Origin: Acidobacteriaceae bacterium
GTDB taxonomy: Bacteria > Acidobacteriota > Terriglobia > Terriglobales > Acidobacteriaceae
Direction of reading: 5' to 3'
Length of the DNA: 48,732 bases
NCBI GenBank assembly: GCA_027306695.1
Contig: DAHUZH010000010.1
Span: forward strand, 1-48,732
Under the pieces are notes generated by a model that was given only the letters and a program-made list of their open reading frames with translations, had not been told where the DNA came from and searched no databases. Below, piece after piece: positions 24,805 through 32,908 of the stretch (position 1 is the first letter of the stretch; every line of letters starts with the position of its first letter). A program made the position numbers and the translations under genes.

Positions 24805-25986
24805 ATGATGCGCCGTGTGTACATGGACGCCAACGCCACTACACCGCTGCTGCCGGAGGTCTTCGAGGCCATGCACCCGTATTTCACGGAGCGCTTCGGC
24901 AATGCCAGTTCCGTCCACTCCTTCGGCCAGCAGGCGCGCGGGGCGGTCGAGCAGGCGCGCATGAGCGTGGCGGCGCTGCTGCACTGCCGTCCGGCGGAGA
25001 TCGTCTTCACCAGCGGCGGCACGGAGAGCGACAACCTGGCCCTGTTCGGCGCGACCAGGCCCGGCGACCATCTCATCACCACCAGCATTGAGCATCACGC
25101 CGTATTGCACGCTGCCGAGCATCTCGCTCACTGTGGACGCGAAGTTACTTTTCTGCCCGTGAATGCCGAGGGTGTAGTGGACCCGGACGATTTACGGCGC
25201 GCGCTGCGGCCCAATACGCGGCTGATCAGCGTGATGATGGCGAACAACGAGACGGGCGCGATCCAGCCCATCGAAGAAATTGGCGCGATTGCCGCCGAGG
25301 CGGGCGTGCAGTTCCACACGGACGCGGTGCAGACGGCGGCCAAGCTGCCGCTGGATGTAGAAAAGATCGGCTGTCATCTAATGTCCATTTCCGGACACAA
25401 GATGCACGCGCCACAAGGCACGGGCGTATTGTTTGTGCGCAAGGACACCAAGATTGAGCCGCTGTTTTATGGCGGCACGCATGAGCGGCAGCGCCGTGCC
25501 GGAACGGAAAATCTGGCGGGCATCGTTGCGCTGGGCAAGGCCGCGGAGATTGCACGCAAAGGCATCGAGGAAGGCGCACCACAGCAGATTGCTATTCTGC
25601 GCGACCGGATGGAGCACGAAATTCTGGCGCGCGTCTGTGAAGCCGGGGCGCATTCCACGCGTGCGCCGCGCGTGCCCAACACGACCAATCTTTGGTTCGA
25701 CCACCTGGAAGGCGAAGCGCTGGTCATCTCGCTCGACCTGAAAGGGCTGGCGGTTTCGGGCGGCTCGGCGTGCGCCTCCGGCGCGAGTGAGCCGTCGCAT
25801 GTGTTGACCGCGATGCATGTGTCGATTGCGCGTGCCCGCGCCAGCCTGCGCTTTAGCCTGTCGAAGTTGACGACCGCCGAAGATGTCGATTTTGCGATTG
25901 AAGTTGTGCCGCAGGCGGTGGCCAAGTTGCGCGAACTGTCGCCGTCGTATCGGAAACACCAGGAATCTATGAGCTTGTCATCCTGA
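24805..25986 (+). CDS. Cysteine desulfurase, NifS/IscS family
   Basis: PLP enzyme that takes sulfur from L-cysteine as an enzyme-bound persulfide and donates it to Fe-S clusters or thiolated tRNA. The 393-aa protein has YMDANATTP at 6-14, TSGGTESDN (69-77), HHAV (97-100), MANNETGAIQP, HTDAVQTAAK (171-180), the PLP lysine K199 in SISGHKMHAP, RAGTEN and the persulfide cysteine C323 in SGGSACASGASEPSHVL. This is a group I enzyme. ATG 24805 follows AGGAGA at 8 nt; a second ATG is the next codon. mnmA starts 48 bp downstream, so tRNA thiolation is the likely main use. The last codons and the TGA stop lie in a repeat end (25977-26000). Confidence 0.93.
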   Translation: MMRRVYMDANATTPLLPEVFEAMHPYFTERFGNASSVHSFGQQARGAVEQARMSVAALLHCRPAEIVFTSGGTESDNLALFGATRPGDHLITTSIEHHAVLHAAEHLAHCGREVTFLPVNAEGVVDPDDLRRALRPNTRLISVMMANNETGAIQPIEEIGAIAAEAGVQFHTDAVQTAAKLPLDVEKIGCHLMSISGHKMHAPQGTGVLFVRKDTKIEPLFYGGTHERQRRAGTENLAGIVALGKAAEIARKGIEEGAPQQIAILRDRMEHEILARVCEAGAHSTRAPRVPNTTNLWFDHLEGEALVISLDLKGLAVSGGSACASGASEPSHVLTAMHVSIARARASLRFSLSKLTTAEDVDFAIEVVPQAVAKLRELSPSYRKHQESMSLSS

Positions 25987-26000
25987 GTGGAGCGAAGGAC
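25977..26000. repeat. Repeat end (GTCATCCTGAGTGGAGCGAA) overlapping a stop codon
   Basis: A single arm of the family repeat, GTCATCCTGAGTGGAGCGAAGGAC. It includes the final serine codons and the TGA stop (25984-25986) of the cysteine desulfurase. No matching opposite arm is seen before mnmA, so it is probably a solo or eroded copy. Confidence 0.6.
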
Positions 26001-26034
26001 GACAAAACTTAGTTCAAACTTTTAGCAGAACCTT

Positions 26035-27147
26035 ATGCCCATGCCAGAAACCATTGCCGTAGCCATGTCCGGTGGGGTCGATTCCTCGACCGTCGCGGCC
26101 ATGCTTAAGACCGAAGGGTATACCCTCGTCGGGCTGACGCTCCAGCTATGGAACCAGCGGCGACTCGCCGGCAAGCCAGGCATGCCGGAGACGACGGAAG
26201 GCCGCTGCTGCTCGCTCGACGACGTCTACGACGCGCGTCGCGTGGCCGAGCATTTGGGCATTCCGTATTACGTGGTCAACCAGCAGGACCGCTTTGAGCA
26301 GGATGTGGTGCAGCCGTTCGTGCAGGAGTATCTCAGCGGACGCACGCCCGTGCCCTGCACGCTCTGTAATAACCATTTGAAGTTTGCGCAACTGCTCGAT
26401 ACAGCGCGGCAGATCGGCGCGGAGCGCATCGCGACCGGCCATTACGCGCGCAACGAATATGACCCGGCGCGCTATCGCTGGGTACTGAAGCGCCCCGCCG
26501 ACACCAGCAAGGACCAGACGTATTTTCTCTTCGGCCTGACGCAGGAGCAGCTCAGCCGCAGCCTGTTCCCACTGGGCAACTATAAGAAGCCGGATGTGCG
26601 CGCGCTGGCCCACGAGCAGGGACTGGCGCTCGCTAACAAGCCCGACTCGCAGGAGATTTGCTTCATTCCTGGCGGCGACTACAAGCAGTTTCTCGACGCC
26701 TACCTCGCCGACCAGGGTGAAACCATGCCCGACACCAGCGGCGAACTGGTGACAACCACGGGCGAAGTCGTAGGCCACCACGCGGGCATTCACAACTTCA
26801 CCGTCGGGCAGCGCAAGGGGCTAGGCATCGCGAGCAGTACGCCACTCTATGTGCTGGGAATAAACGGGGCGGAGCGCAAGGTCGTCGTTGGCGGCAATGA
26901 AGACCTGGCCTCCAAAACTCTGCGCGCGAACCGGTTGAACTGGATTGCGATTCCGCAGCTTGATAGAGAATTGCGGGTGCAAGTGAAGATTCGCCATCGG
27001 CACGAACCGGCCTGGGCCATACTGGCCATGGCCGGCGTGGATGAAGTCACGGCGACCTTCGACCAGCCGCAGCGAGCCGTCACTCCCGGCCAGGCGGCCG
27101 TGTTCTACGACGGCGACGAGGTGGTCGGCGGCGGCTGGATACTGTAA
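26035..27147 (+). CDS. mnmA: tRNA-specific 2-thiouridylase MnmA
   Basis: Makes the 2-thio group of uridine 34 in the tRNAs for Lys, Glu and Gln. The 370-aa protein has the PP-loop SGGVDSS at 12-18, the RCCSLDDVYDARRVAEHLGIPYYV region, the ATGHYAR segment, KDQTYFLFGL and the C-terminal barrel (FTVGQRKGLGIASSTPLYVL). The cysteines are C108 and C111 in PVPCTLCN and C209 in SQEICFIPGG. The C-x-x-C plus third Cys arrangement is that of MnmA proteins reported to bind a 4Fe-4S cluster; E. coli has Asp at the first position. Start ATG 26035 or 26041; neither has a clear ribosome site. It follows the cysteine desulfurase by 48 bp, its natural sulfur donor. Confidence 0.95.
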   Translation: MPMPETIAVAMSGGVDSSTVAAMLKTEGYTLVGLTLQLWNQRRLAGKPGMPETTEGRCCSLDDVYDARRVAEHLGIPYYVVNQQDRFEQDVVQPFVQEYLSGRTPVPCTLCNNHLKFAQLLDTARQIGAERIATGHYARNEYDPARYRWVLKRPADTSKDQTYFLFGLTQEQLSRSLFPLGNYKKPDVRALAHEQGLALANKPDSQEICFIPGGDYKQFLDAYLADQGETMPDTSGELVTTTGEVVGHHAGIHNFTVGQRKGLGIASSTPLYVLGINGAERKVVVGGNEDLASKTLRANRLNWIAIPQLDRELRVQVKIRHRHEPAWAILAMAGVDEVTATFDQPQRAVTPGQAAVFYDGDEVVGGGWIL

Positions 27148-27220
27148 ACCGCAGTCAGAACTGATCCAATGGAGTTCCTGCGTCCATGCAGGAAGATGCC
27201 TGCTCAAGAAAGATGTCGAG

Positions 27221-28180
27221 ATGAGACCAGGACATGCCGCGCGCCATCAGCACCCTGACGTGGCGTTCATCCGTGGCGCGCTGGTGCGGCAAGGAAGCGC
27301 CCTTCATGTCACGAGCGGCGAGAGATCCAGGAATGGATCGGTCTGCAGGACAGCGCGATCAGTGCTTCTCTGTGGCATGCTGATTTGCTTCGCTGCGCAA
27401 GCGGTCGAAGCGGCCCAATTGAAAAAGGAAACTGCGGCTGCATTTGACCGCTATGTTGGTGCGTCCGAAACACGCATGCAGACAGAGATCCAGAATGGCC
27501 CCTTCCTCTTTGTTGACGCGTTACCAGAGGAGAGCCGCGAAGAAGCCTACGCACAGCTTCACAGTGGGAAAATTTTGGTGAAGCAGTTGAACACAAAGAT
27601 AGAGGGCCAGCCCATCCAAGTCCCGGGCGGCCTGATCCACGACTGGATTGGCGTGGTCTTCGTCCCAAACGTGTCCTTGGCGAAAGTGCTTGCAGTCTCC
27701 GAAGACTATAACGACTACCAGAACATCTACAAACCAGAGGTGCGCAATTCCAGACTTTTGCAGCGCAATGGCGAGAATTTCAAAGTATATCTCCAATTTT
27801 ACAAGAAATCGCTGGTCACTGTCGTTATCAACGCCAACTTCAATATCAATTACGAACGTCTTGGAACAGACCGCGTCGTGAGCTATTCCTATTCCACGCG
27901 GCTCGCCGAGGTAGAGAACAGCGGACAGGCAGGCGAGCGGGAATTGCCTGTAGATGACGGGCATGGCTATCTCTGGCGCATGTACAGCTATTGGCGGCTG
28001 GAAGAAAAAGACGGTGGCGTTTATATCCAACTTGAATCCATAGCCTTGAGCCGCAACGTCCCGGCAATTTTCCGCTGGCTAGTGAATCCGCTGCTAAGAA
28101 GTATTCCCCGTGGGTCCCTTACAGACCTGCTCGCCGCCACGCGCGCATTTGTAGTGAAACCTGGCCTGTCCCCTCAATAA
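27221..28180 (+). CDS. Secreted protein with START/SRPBCC-like domain, unknown function
   Basis: Exported protein of up to 319 aa. A hydrophobic stretch SVLLCGMLICFAAQAVEA (about 47-64 counted from ATG 27221) looks like a signal peptide with a cleavage near AVEA. The mature part has KETAAAFDRYVGASETRM, HDWIGVVFVP, VLAVSEDYNDYQNIYKPEV, and a C-terminal MYSYWRLEEKDGGVYIQLESIALSRNVP stretch followed by SIPRGSLTDLLAATR. This strand-helix pattern resembles SRPBCC/START-like lipid-binding folds; I recognise it only at fold level. The N-terminal 46 residues before the signal are too long, so the true start may be GTG 27284 or GTG 27362. The frame open from 27041 overlaps mnmA and is not coding. Confidence 0.75.
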   Translation: MRPGHAARHQHPDVAFIRGALVRQGSALHVTSGERSRNGSVCRTARSVLLCGMLICFAAQAVEAAQLKKETAAAFDRYVGASETRMQTEIQNGPFLFVDALPEESREEAYAQLHSGKILVKQLNTKIEGQPIQVPGGLIHDWIGVVFVPNVSLAKVLAVSEDYNDYQNIYKPEVRNSRLLQRNGENFKVYLQFYKKSLVTVVINANFNINYERLGTDRVVSYSYSTRLAEVENSGQAGERELPVDDGHGYLWRMYSYWRLEEKDGGVYIQLESIALSRNVPAIFRWLVNPLLRSIPRGSLTDLLAATRAFVVKPGLSPQ

Positions 28181-28200
28181 CCAGAATCGACAGGATTTAT

Positions 28201-29931
28201 TTAGCGTGCGACCCACAGGCTGGGATCGATATCGGCAAACACGCTGTCCTGCGATTCAATCTCCTTTAGGCGCGTTTCATCCTCGCTGCTCAGCGTGCCG
28301 CCGGAGCGGCGCAGTTGCCACATTCGTTCGATCGCCTGAAACGATCCGAGATGCCCTTTGAAGCGGGCGTCGGCGTAATCTCGGGCCGCTTCTGTCGTGA
28401 TTAAAAATTGCCAGTCGGAGGACTCCAGCAGCAATAGTTCCCGGCACATCTGTTTCAGGATGCGTTCACCCTGCGGATTGCCCTTCCAATGGCCGGAGCT
28501 GGCGGCCTCGCGCAGGGCGATCTCGGCGGGATAAAGAGACTCCCACGTCCAGCGCGTGTCGGGATTCAGCCAAACTTCATTCGTGCCGTTCTTGCCCCAT
28601 GATCCTTCGGGCAGCGAGACAGAGCGCTCCGGGGGATAGCGGTCCAAATATGCGGCGCAACCGATCAACGCGACCGGAATCTCAGGCCGTGCCATGGCGC
28701 GCGCCACATGTTCCAGCCATACCGTGCCTTCAAACCACCAATGACCGAAGAGCTCGGCATCGAACGGAGAAGTGAGGATCGACGGGGTCGCGTCTTTGAA
28801 TCCACCCTTGAGCGAATCGACCACCAGGCTGACATAATGCTCGGCATGCGAGCGGGTGAGCGCGGCTGCCTTCTCCGGGTAGTACGGCGTCTTGAAGGCC
28901 ATGTCGATCTTTGAGTGCGTCACCTGCCAGTAGCGATGGCCGCCGGGAAAACGCTTCTTGTGGAAGTCGAGATAGTTGCCGTCGCCGGGATAGCCCGCGT
29001 CGCCGCTCCATACCTGGAGACCGGTACGAGGATCGCGCGGGAAGACCGTCACTGGGCGATGGTCCGCCTGGCGTCCATCGACGGAATACGGATGATAGAG
29101 AGAACGATGTGGCGCGCGCGTTTCGACCGCAACCGATGCCGCTACGCCCACGGCCCCACCGGCCCGCAGTTCATACGGCGTGAACATGACCGACTCTTCT
29201 ACCAGATGCGTATCGACAAAAAAGAAATCCAGCCTGGCGTCTTCCAGAAATTCTTCGACGCCCTTGCGGTCGAACGGCCCCCAGGATTGATTGCCGCCAT
29301 GCGGAGTGACCGGATAGCTCCACATCCCTGCAGGGCGATAGGCGCACTCCGGCAGCCAGATGCCGCGCGGATACTTGCCGATGTGGCGTTCATGCGTGGC
29401 CACGCCGGTCTGCACCTGGGCGCGAATCGATTCGTCGGTCCCCAGCAGCGGAAAATATCCATGGGTCGCGGCGCAGGTGATGATGTCGAGCAGCCCCGCC
29501 TGCGCAGCAGCACGAAATCCGCCGGTGATGTCTCCGCCGAGCGCGTGAAAATCGTCGAGCGCCTGCTGAAAAAATCCATGCCAGAAGCGCGCCGTTTCGG
29601 CGAGATGCGGCTCGCCATTTTGATTGAAATAGGCTTCGTCTTCATTGGCGGCGATAATTTTCCGCTCAAGATACTTGGGGAATTCCGCGCGAAAGACCGG
29701 GTGCGCCAATTGCTCCAGCAGGATGGGTGAGAGGGTCAGGTTTGCGTGCAGCGCGATCCCGTCGCGTTCCAGATTGCGCACCATCCGCAATAAAGGCAGG
29801 TAGGTTTCTGCGGCGGCCTCATGCAGCCACTCCAACCCATGCGGCCAGGTCCCGTGATTCACCACGTATGGCAAATGGGCGTGCAGCGTAAACGTCAAAA
29901 AAGCGGCAGGACGTTTTTGCGGCGTGTCCAT
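28201..29931 (-). CDS. GH57 1,4-alpha-glucan branching enzyme (DUF1957 type)
   Basis: Introduces alpha-1,6 branches into glycogen-like glucans. The 576-aa protein begins with the GH57 signature FTLHAHLPYVVNHG (H17 and H19 counted from ATG 29931). The catalytic glutamate lies in GIWLPECAYRPAG (about E195) and the aspartate in PFDAELFGHWWFEG (about D391), with a conserved HADHYV-like SHAEHYVSLVVDSL segment and a C-terminal DUF1957 helical domain (about 430-530). GAAGG lies 6 nt before ATG 29931; ATG 29934 is the adjacent alternative. Amylopullulanases share the fold, but the PECAY and C-terminal domain fit the branching group. No other glycogen synthesis gene lies beside it; the GH15 gene is 10.7 kb away. 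Confidence 0.9.
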   Translation of the reverse strand: MDTPQKRPAAFLTFTLHAHLPYVVNHGTWPHGLEWLHEAAAETYLPLLRMVRNLERDGIALHANLTLSPILLEQLAHPVFRAEFPKYLERKIIAANEDEAYFNQNGEPHLAETARFWHGFFQQALDDFHALGGDITGGFRAAAQAGLLDIITCAATHGYFPLLGTDESIRAQVQTGVATHERHIGKYPRGIWLPECAYRPAGMWSYPVTPHGGNQSWGPFDRKGVEEFLEDARLDFFFVDTHLVEESVMFTPYELRAGGAVGVAASVAVETRAPHRSLYHPYSVDGRQADHRPVTVFPRDPRTGLQVWSGDAGYPGDGNYLDFHKKRFPGGHRYWQVTHSKIDMAFKTPYYPEKAAALTRSHAEHYVSLVVDSLKGGFKDATPSILTSPFDAELFGHWWFEGTVWLEHVARAMARPEIPVALIGCAAYLDRYPPERSVSLPEGSWGKNGTNEVWLNPDTRWTWESLYPAEIALREAASSGHWKGNPQGERILKQMCRELLLLESSDWQFLITTEAARDYADARFKGHLGSFQAIERMWQLRRSGGTLSSEDETRLKEIESQDSVFADIDPSLWVAR

Positions 29932-30022
29932 CATGTACCTTCACGTTACCTGAGATGCTCTGGGATCGGAAGGGAACAAACGAAGAACATGGACGAGACA
30001 GCGCTTGCGTTTCGCAACAAAT

Positions 30023-30072
30023 TTGTCGTCATGAGTGAAAGTTACCGCGGCGACTTCCACTCAGGACGACAA
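30023..30072. repeat. Short palindromic repeat TTGTCGTCMTGAGTG
   Basis: An inverted repeat of TTGTCGTCATGAGTG (30023-30037) with CACTCAGGACGACAA (30058-30072), 14 of 15 pairs, loop 20 bp. The right arm with CCGCGGCGACTTCCACTCAGGACGAC (30045-30070) matches the shared arm of the longer repeats at 3287-3316 and 23950-23979. It lies in the 182-bp gap between the GH57 gene and the end of the BON lipoprotein gene. Confidence 0.7.
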
Positions 30073-30113
30073 CCTTTCCATTACGCAAGAATGGCGCAGA
30101 GACTGGTTGAGGT

Positions 30114-31295
30114 CTATTGCGGCCCTTGCAATTGCGGGCTGTTGCTACTGCTGCTGTTGGAGTTCATGGGCTGGCCATCTGGCATGGTCGTTACAGTAAC
30201 GGTCAAAGGCTGATTGATCTGGAAATGTAAAACAGTCTCGGACGGAATCTTCACTTGCTGTCCGCGAGTCACCGCGTTTACACCCGCTCCCGCTGCGCCT
30301 CCTGTCGCCGCGCCGATCAACGCGCCACGTCCGCCGCCCGCGATGGCGCCAATCAGTGTGCCAAGCAGCGCGCCGCCACCGGCCTTTTCCGCCGTATTCT
30401 TGCCGCGCCCCGAACCCTTCTGCACCAACGGGTCGGTGGAAATTACCAGCGTCATGTTATGCGTTTTAATTTTCTGCAATTCCAGCGACAACTCCGAGTT
30501 GCCCTTGAATCGCTTCGCATCCTTGGCGTCCAGCACCAAGCCGGTCACGTTGGCCCTTCGAGGAATGGCGACGATACCATTGATCACCAGGCTGTCGGCC
30601 AGGATTCCATGAAATTTGTCGTTGGTCTGCGTTTTGCCCGTTTCCAGATTGTCCGTAATGCGCACCGCCAGATCGGTCCCCGCAGGAATGGTGATGGTCT
30701 GCGTAATCGGCTGTGGAGGTGGTGGGGGTGGCGGCGGGGGTGGCGCTTGCTGCGGCTGACTCTGCGCGGCGTCTGTCACCGGCGGCGGAGGCGGAGGGTT
30801 ATTCTCCGCCTGCTGCTGCTCCTGTTGTTGCTGCTCGCGAAGTTTCCGCGCTTGCTCCCTCTGCTGGCGACGCAGTTGCGCCTCTTGTTCCTTTTTCGCG
30901 CGTAAGTTTTGAGCACGGATTTCTGCCGGGCTTGGGGATGGCGGCGTAACCGCAGCCTGCTGCACGATCAGATTGTTGACTACGGTGCGCACGCCAGCCA
31001 CCTGCGCTGCGTCATTCGCGGCCAGCTCCCGCGCAGCTTCATCGTTCACCGTGCCGGAGATCGTTACCACTCCATTGGCAACCTGCGTCTGGATCGGCAA
31101 ATTCCCCAGAGCCGCGTCGGCGTGCAGTTGATTTTGCACCTGGGCCGCGATCTGGCTGTCATTGGCTGGCGGAGGTGCAGACTGCGTAGACGCCTGTGGA
31201 GCGGGCGCGGGCGATTTGCCGCAACCGACGCCAAGCACGACTGCGAACGCCAACAGGCCGGTCAGAATAAAATGAGTGAAATGTTTTTGCTTCAT
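30114..31295 (-). CDS. BON-domain lipoprotein with proline-rich linker and glycine-zipper segment
   Basis: Predicted envelope protein of 393 aa. The N-terminal signal ends at GVGC25, a probable lipobox with Gly rather than Leu at -3. A BON domain (about 45-115; [46 protein letters not shown]) is the kind that contacts phospholipid membranes. A Gln/Arg/Glu-rich helix (130-170) and two oligoproline tracts follow. The C-terminal region (about 210-380) resembles VirB10/TrbI-like beta structure ([27 protein letters not shown]) split by a glycine-zipper [31 protein letters not shown] 31295 follows AAGGAG at 8 nt. Its role is unknown; outer-membrane integrity is a guess from BON proteins. Confidence 0.85.
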   Translation of the reverse strand: MKQKHFTHFILTGLLAFAVVLGVGCGKSPAPAPQASTQSAPPPANDSQIAAQVQNQLHADAALGNLPIQTQVANGVVTISGTVNDEAARELAANDAAQVAGVRTVVNNLIVQQAAVTPPSPSPAEIRAQNLRAKKEQEAQLRRQQREQARKLREQQQQEQQQAENNPPPPPPVTDAAQSQPQQAPPPPPPPPPPQPITQTITIPAGTDLAVRITDNLETGKTQTNDKFHGILADSLVINGIVAIPRRANVTGLVLDAKDAKRFKGNSELSLELQKIKTHNMTLVISTDPLVQKGSGRGKNTAEKAGGGALLGTLIGAIAGGGRGALIGAATGGAAGAGVNAVTRGQQVKIPSETVLHFQINQPLTVTVTTMPDGQPMNSNSSSSNSPQLQGPQ

Positions 31296-31332
31296 GAGCG
31301 TTCTCCTTACCCGTGAAAACTCGAGAGGTTCA

Positions 31333-31478
31333 AAAGCGGATTGACAGATTCTGTAACCAACGAACCGTCATCCTGAGCGCAGCGAAGAATCTCTGTATTT
31401 CCACGAAAAAGCCAATCCAAAGGTTCTTCGCTTCGCTCAGAACGACGACTCTTACTACACCAACTGTCAATCCACTCT
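31333..31478. repeat. Palindromic repeat, TCATCCTGAGCGCAGCGAAGAATC type
   Basis: Nested inverted repeats in the 390-bp gap between the BON lipoprotein and YtxH genes. Inner arms: CGTCATCCTGAGCG(C)AGCGAAGAATC from 31366 and GGTTCTTCGCTTCGCTCAGAACGACG ending at 31447. Outer arms: AAGCGGATTGACA (31334-31346) pairs with TGTCAATCCACTCT (31465-31478). This is the most complete and classic copy of the family in the window. The remaining gap after 31479 holds only the promoter-like element listed separately. Confidence 0.78.
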
Positions 31479-31616
31479 AAAGGAAGTCTCCCTACCATTT
31501 TAGGGCGTTTTATGGGAATTGCATCCCGCAGGTCCCGGCTGCGTAGCATGAATAACTTTTCCCGTTGGACGCAGTCTGCGCTAAAAAGTTTCTTGCGGCG
31601 GAATGTGGAAGATGCG

Positions 31617-31645
31617 TTGCCCGTCCCATGGGCTTTTGCTACTAT
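31617..31645 (+). promoter_or_regulatory. Possible promoter for the YtxH gene
   Basis: TTGCCC (31617-31622), a 17-bp spacer and TACTAT (31640-31645) lie about 40 bp before ATG 31686. Spacing is optimal but both hexamers deviate from consensus. The spacer contains a small GCCC/GGGC hairpin. Evidence is positional only. Confidence 0.35.
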
Positions 31646-31685
31646 CCAAACAATCGTGCATTCTCCGCGCGAAGGAGATGAGCAA

Positions 31686-32072
31686 ATGGAACAACAAGAA
31701 ACTACAGGGATTGGCTGGTTCATCGCGGGTCTTGGATTAGGCGCATTGCTGGGCGTTTTATTCGCCCCAAAAGCGGGCCGCGAGCTGCGCGAAGGACTGA
31801 TCAGCACCGCCAAAGAGAGCAAGGAATACGTGGCCGCACGCGGTAAGCAGGCCCGGGACCAGATCAATTCCGTGGTCGATCGAGGCCGGGACCAGGTGAG
31901 CGATTACACGGAACGCGGCAAAGAGGCAGCCGAGCGCGGCCGGGAGCGCTGGAGCGAAATCCTGGACCGCGTTTCCAGCAAGCCTGGCGAAACTGAGCGC
32001 ACCCGCGCCTCTCGTGACAACCGGGACGACGAAGAAGCTTACGGCGGCGGTACAGCCGAGAACCAGCTTTAG
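31686..32072 (+). CDS. YtxH-domain membrane protein
   Basis: Small stress-type envelope protein of 128 aa. An N-terminal transmembrane glycine-zipper helix (GWFIAGLGLGALLGVLFAPKAG, about 10-31) is the YtxH (gas-vesicle GvpP-like) signature with its terminal APKAGRELRE. A long, highly charged amphipathic helix follows, with repeated RGRDQ/RGKEA units and a low-complexity Arg/Asp/Glu tail. ATG 31686 follows AAGGAGATGAGCAA. The frame open from 31512 is ignored because that extension crosses the promoter-like element and has no similarity. It is followed 131 bp later by a DUF948-like gene on the same strand, a pairing also known in Firmicutes. Confidence 0.85.
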   Translation: MEQQETTGIGWFIAGLGLGALLGVLFAPKAGRELREGLISTAKESKEYVAARGKQARDQINSVVDRGRDQVSDYTERGKEAAERGRERWSEILDRVSSKPGETERTRASRDNRDDEEAYGGGTAENQL

Positions 32073-32203
32073 AGCATCACAACGGACAGTACAAAGCCCG
32101 ATGTTGACGTACTGGCCAAAACTCCACCAGTTGCGCTCCAGGCAATGAAAGCACGGCCAGCGTGATGGGCTGCAAATGAAATTTTGCTGATAGGCGGACG
32201 ATA

Positions 32204-32713
32204 ATGCCAACCGGATCCATGGTTTTTCTTGTTTTTACTGGAGTGGTCACGTTAGCGGTGGTATTGCAAACGCTGATTTTGCTGGCGGTCTTCATCGGCG
32301 CCAAGCAGTCCGAGCGTAAGGTTCTGGAACAGGTGGAACGGCTGCGCGAGGACTTGGAGCCAGTCCTGCACGCGGCCACCGATGTGCTGAAATTGCTGGA
32401 TGACATTGGCCCACGCATCCGGGCGATAACAGTCAATGTGCATACAGCCAGCGAACGTCTGCGCGGCCAGGTGGACTACATCGATGCGCTGGTCGAAGAG
32501 GTTACAGGCAGGACACGCCATCAGGTCGCGCGCGTCGACAATATGGTGTCCGACACGCTGGACGGCATCGCGCGGGGCGTGCGGACCATTCAAGACAACG
32601 TAATGGCCCCGCTGCGGCAGATCGGCGGATGGATGACAGCGATCCGCGCCGCCATGGATTTGCTGCGCCGTGGAGACCGCCGCTCGCGCTCCTCCGACGA
32701 AGATTTCATTTAA
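32204..32713 (+). CDS. DUF948-like single-pass membrane protein
   Basis: Protein of 169 aa with one N-terminal transmembrane helix (SMVFLVFTGVVTLAVVLQTLILLAVFIGA, about 5-33) and a long helical, probably coiled-coil part with repeated heptad-like leucines and valines (VLEQVERLREDLEPVLHAATDVLKLL). A basic C-terminus follows (RRGDRRSRSSDEDFI). The layout is that of DUF948/YtxG general stress proteins, which commonly accompany YtxH. AGGCGGA lies before ATG 32204. It probably forms an envelope complex with the upstream YtxH protein; function unknown. Confidence 0.78.
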   Translation: MPTGSMVFLVFTGVVTLAVVLQTLILLAVFIGAKQSERKVLEQVERLREDLEPVLHAATDVLKLLDDIGPRIRAITVNVHTASERLRGQVDYIDALVEEVTGRTRHQVARVDNMVSDTLDGIARGVRTIQDNVMAPLRQIGGWMTAIRAAMDLLRRGDRRSRSSDEDFI

Positions 32714-32908
32714 TCCGACGGCAAAGAGGCAGACGAAACCACCAGCATCGTGTGGTGTTGTTCGATGTGCATCGCCCTAATGGAGTGCGTGCAGCTATCA
32801 GCCTTTGTCGACGCGGCGTTTTCGCTGGGAACAAAAAAGCCTGACGGAAAAGAACGTGGCGCTCACGGGAATCGCCGCGCAGTCTCCGCTGCATACCCGA
32901 TCGGTGCG

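Noticed and set aside
28915..29730. 271-codon open frame on the + strand
   Set aside because: Antisense to the GH57 branching enzyme, whose catalytic motifs are intact; no independent support.
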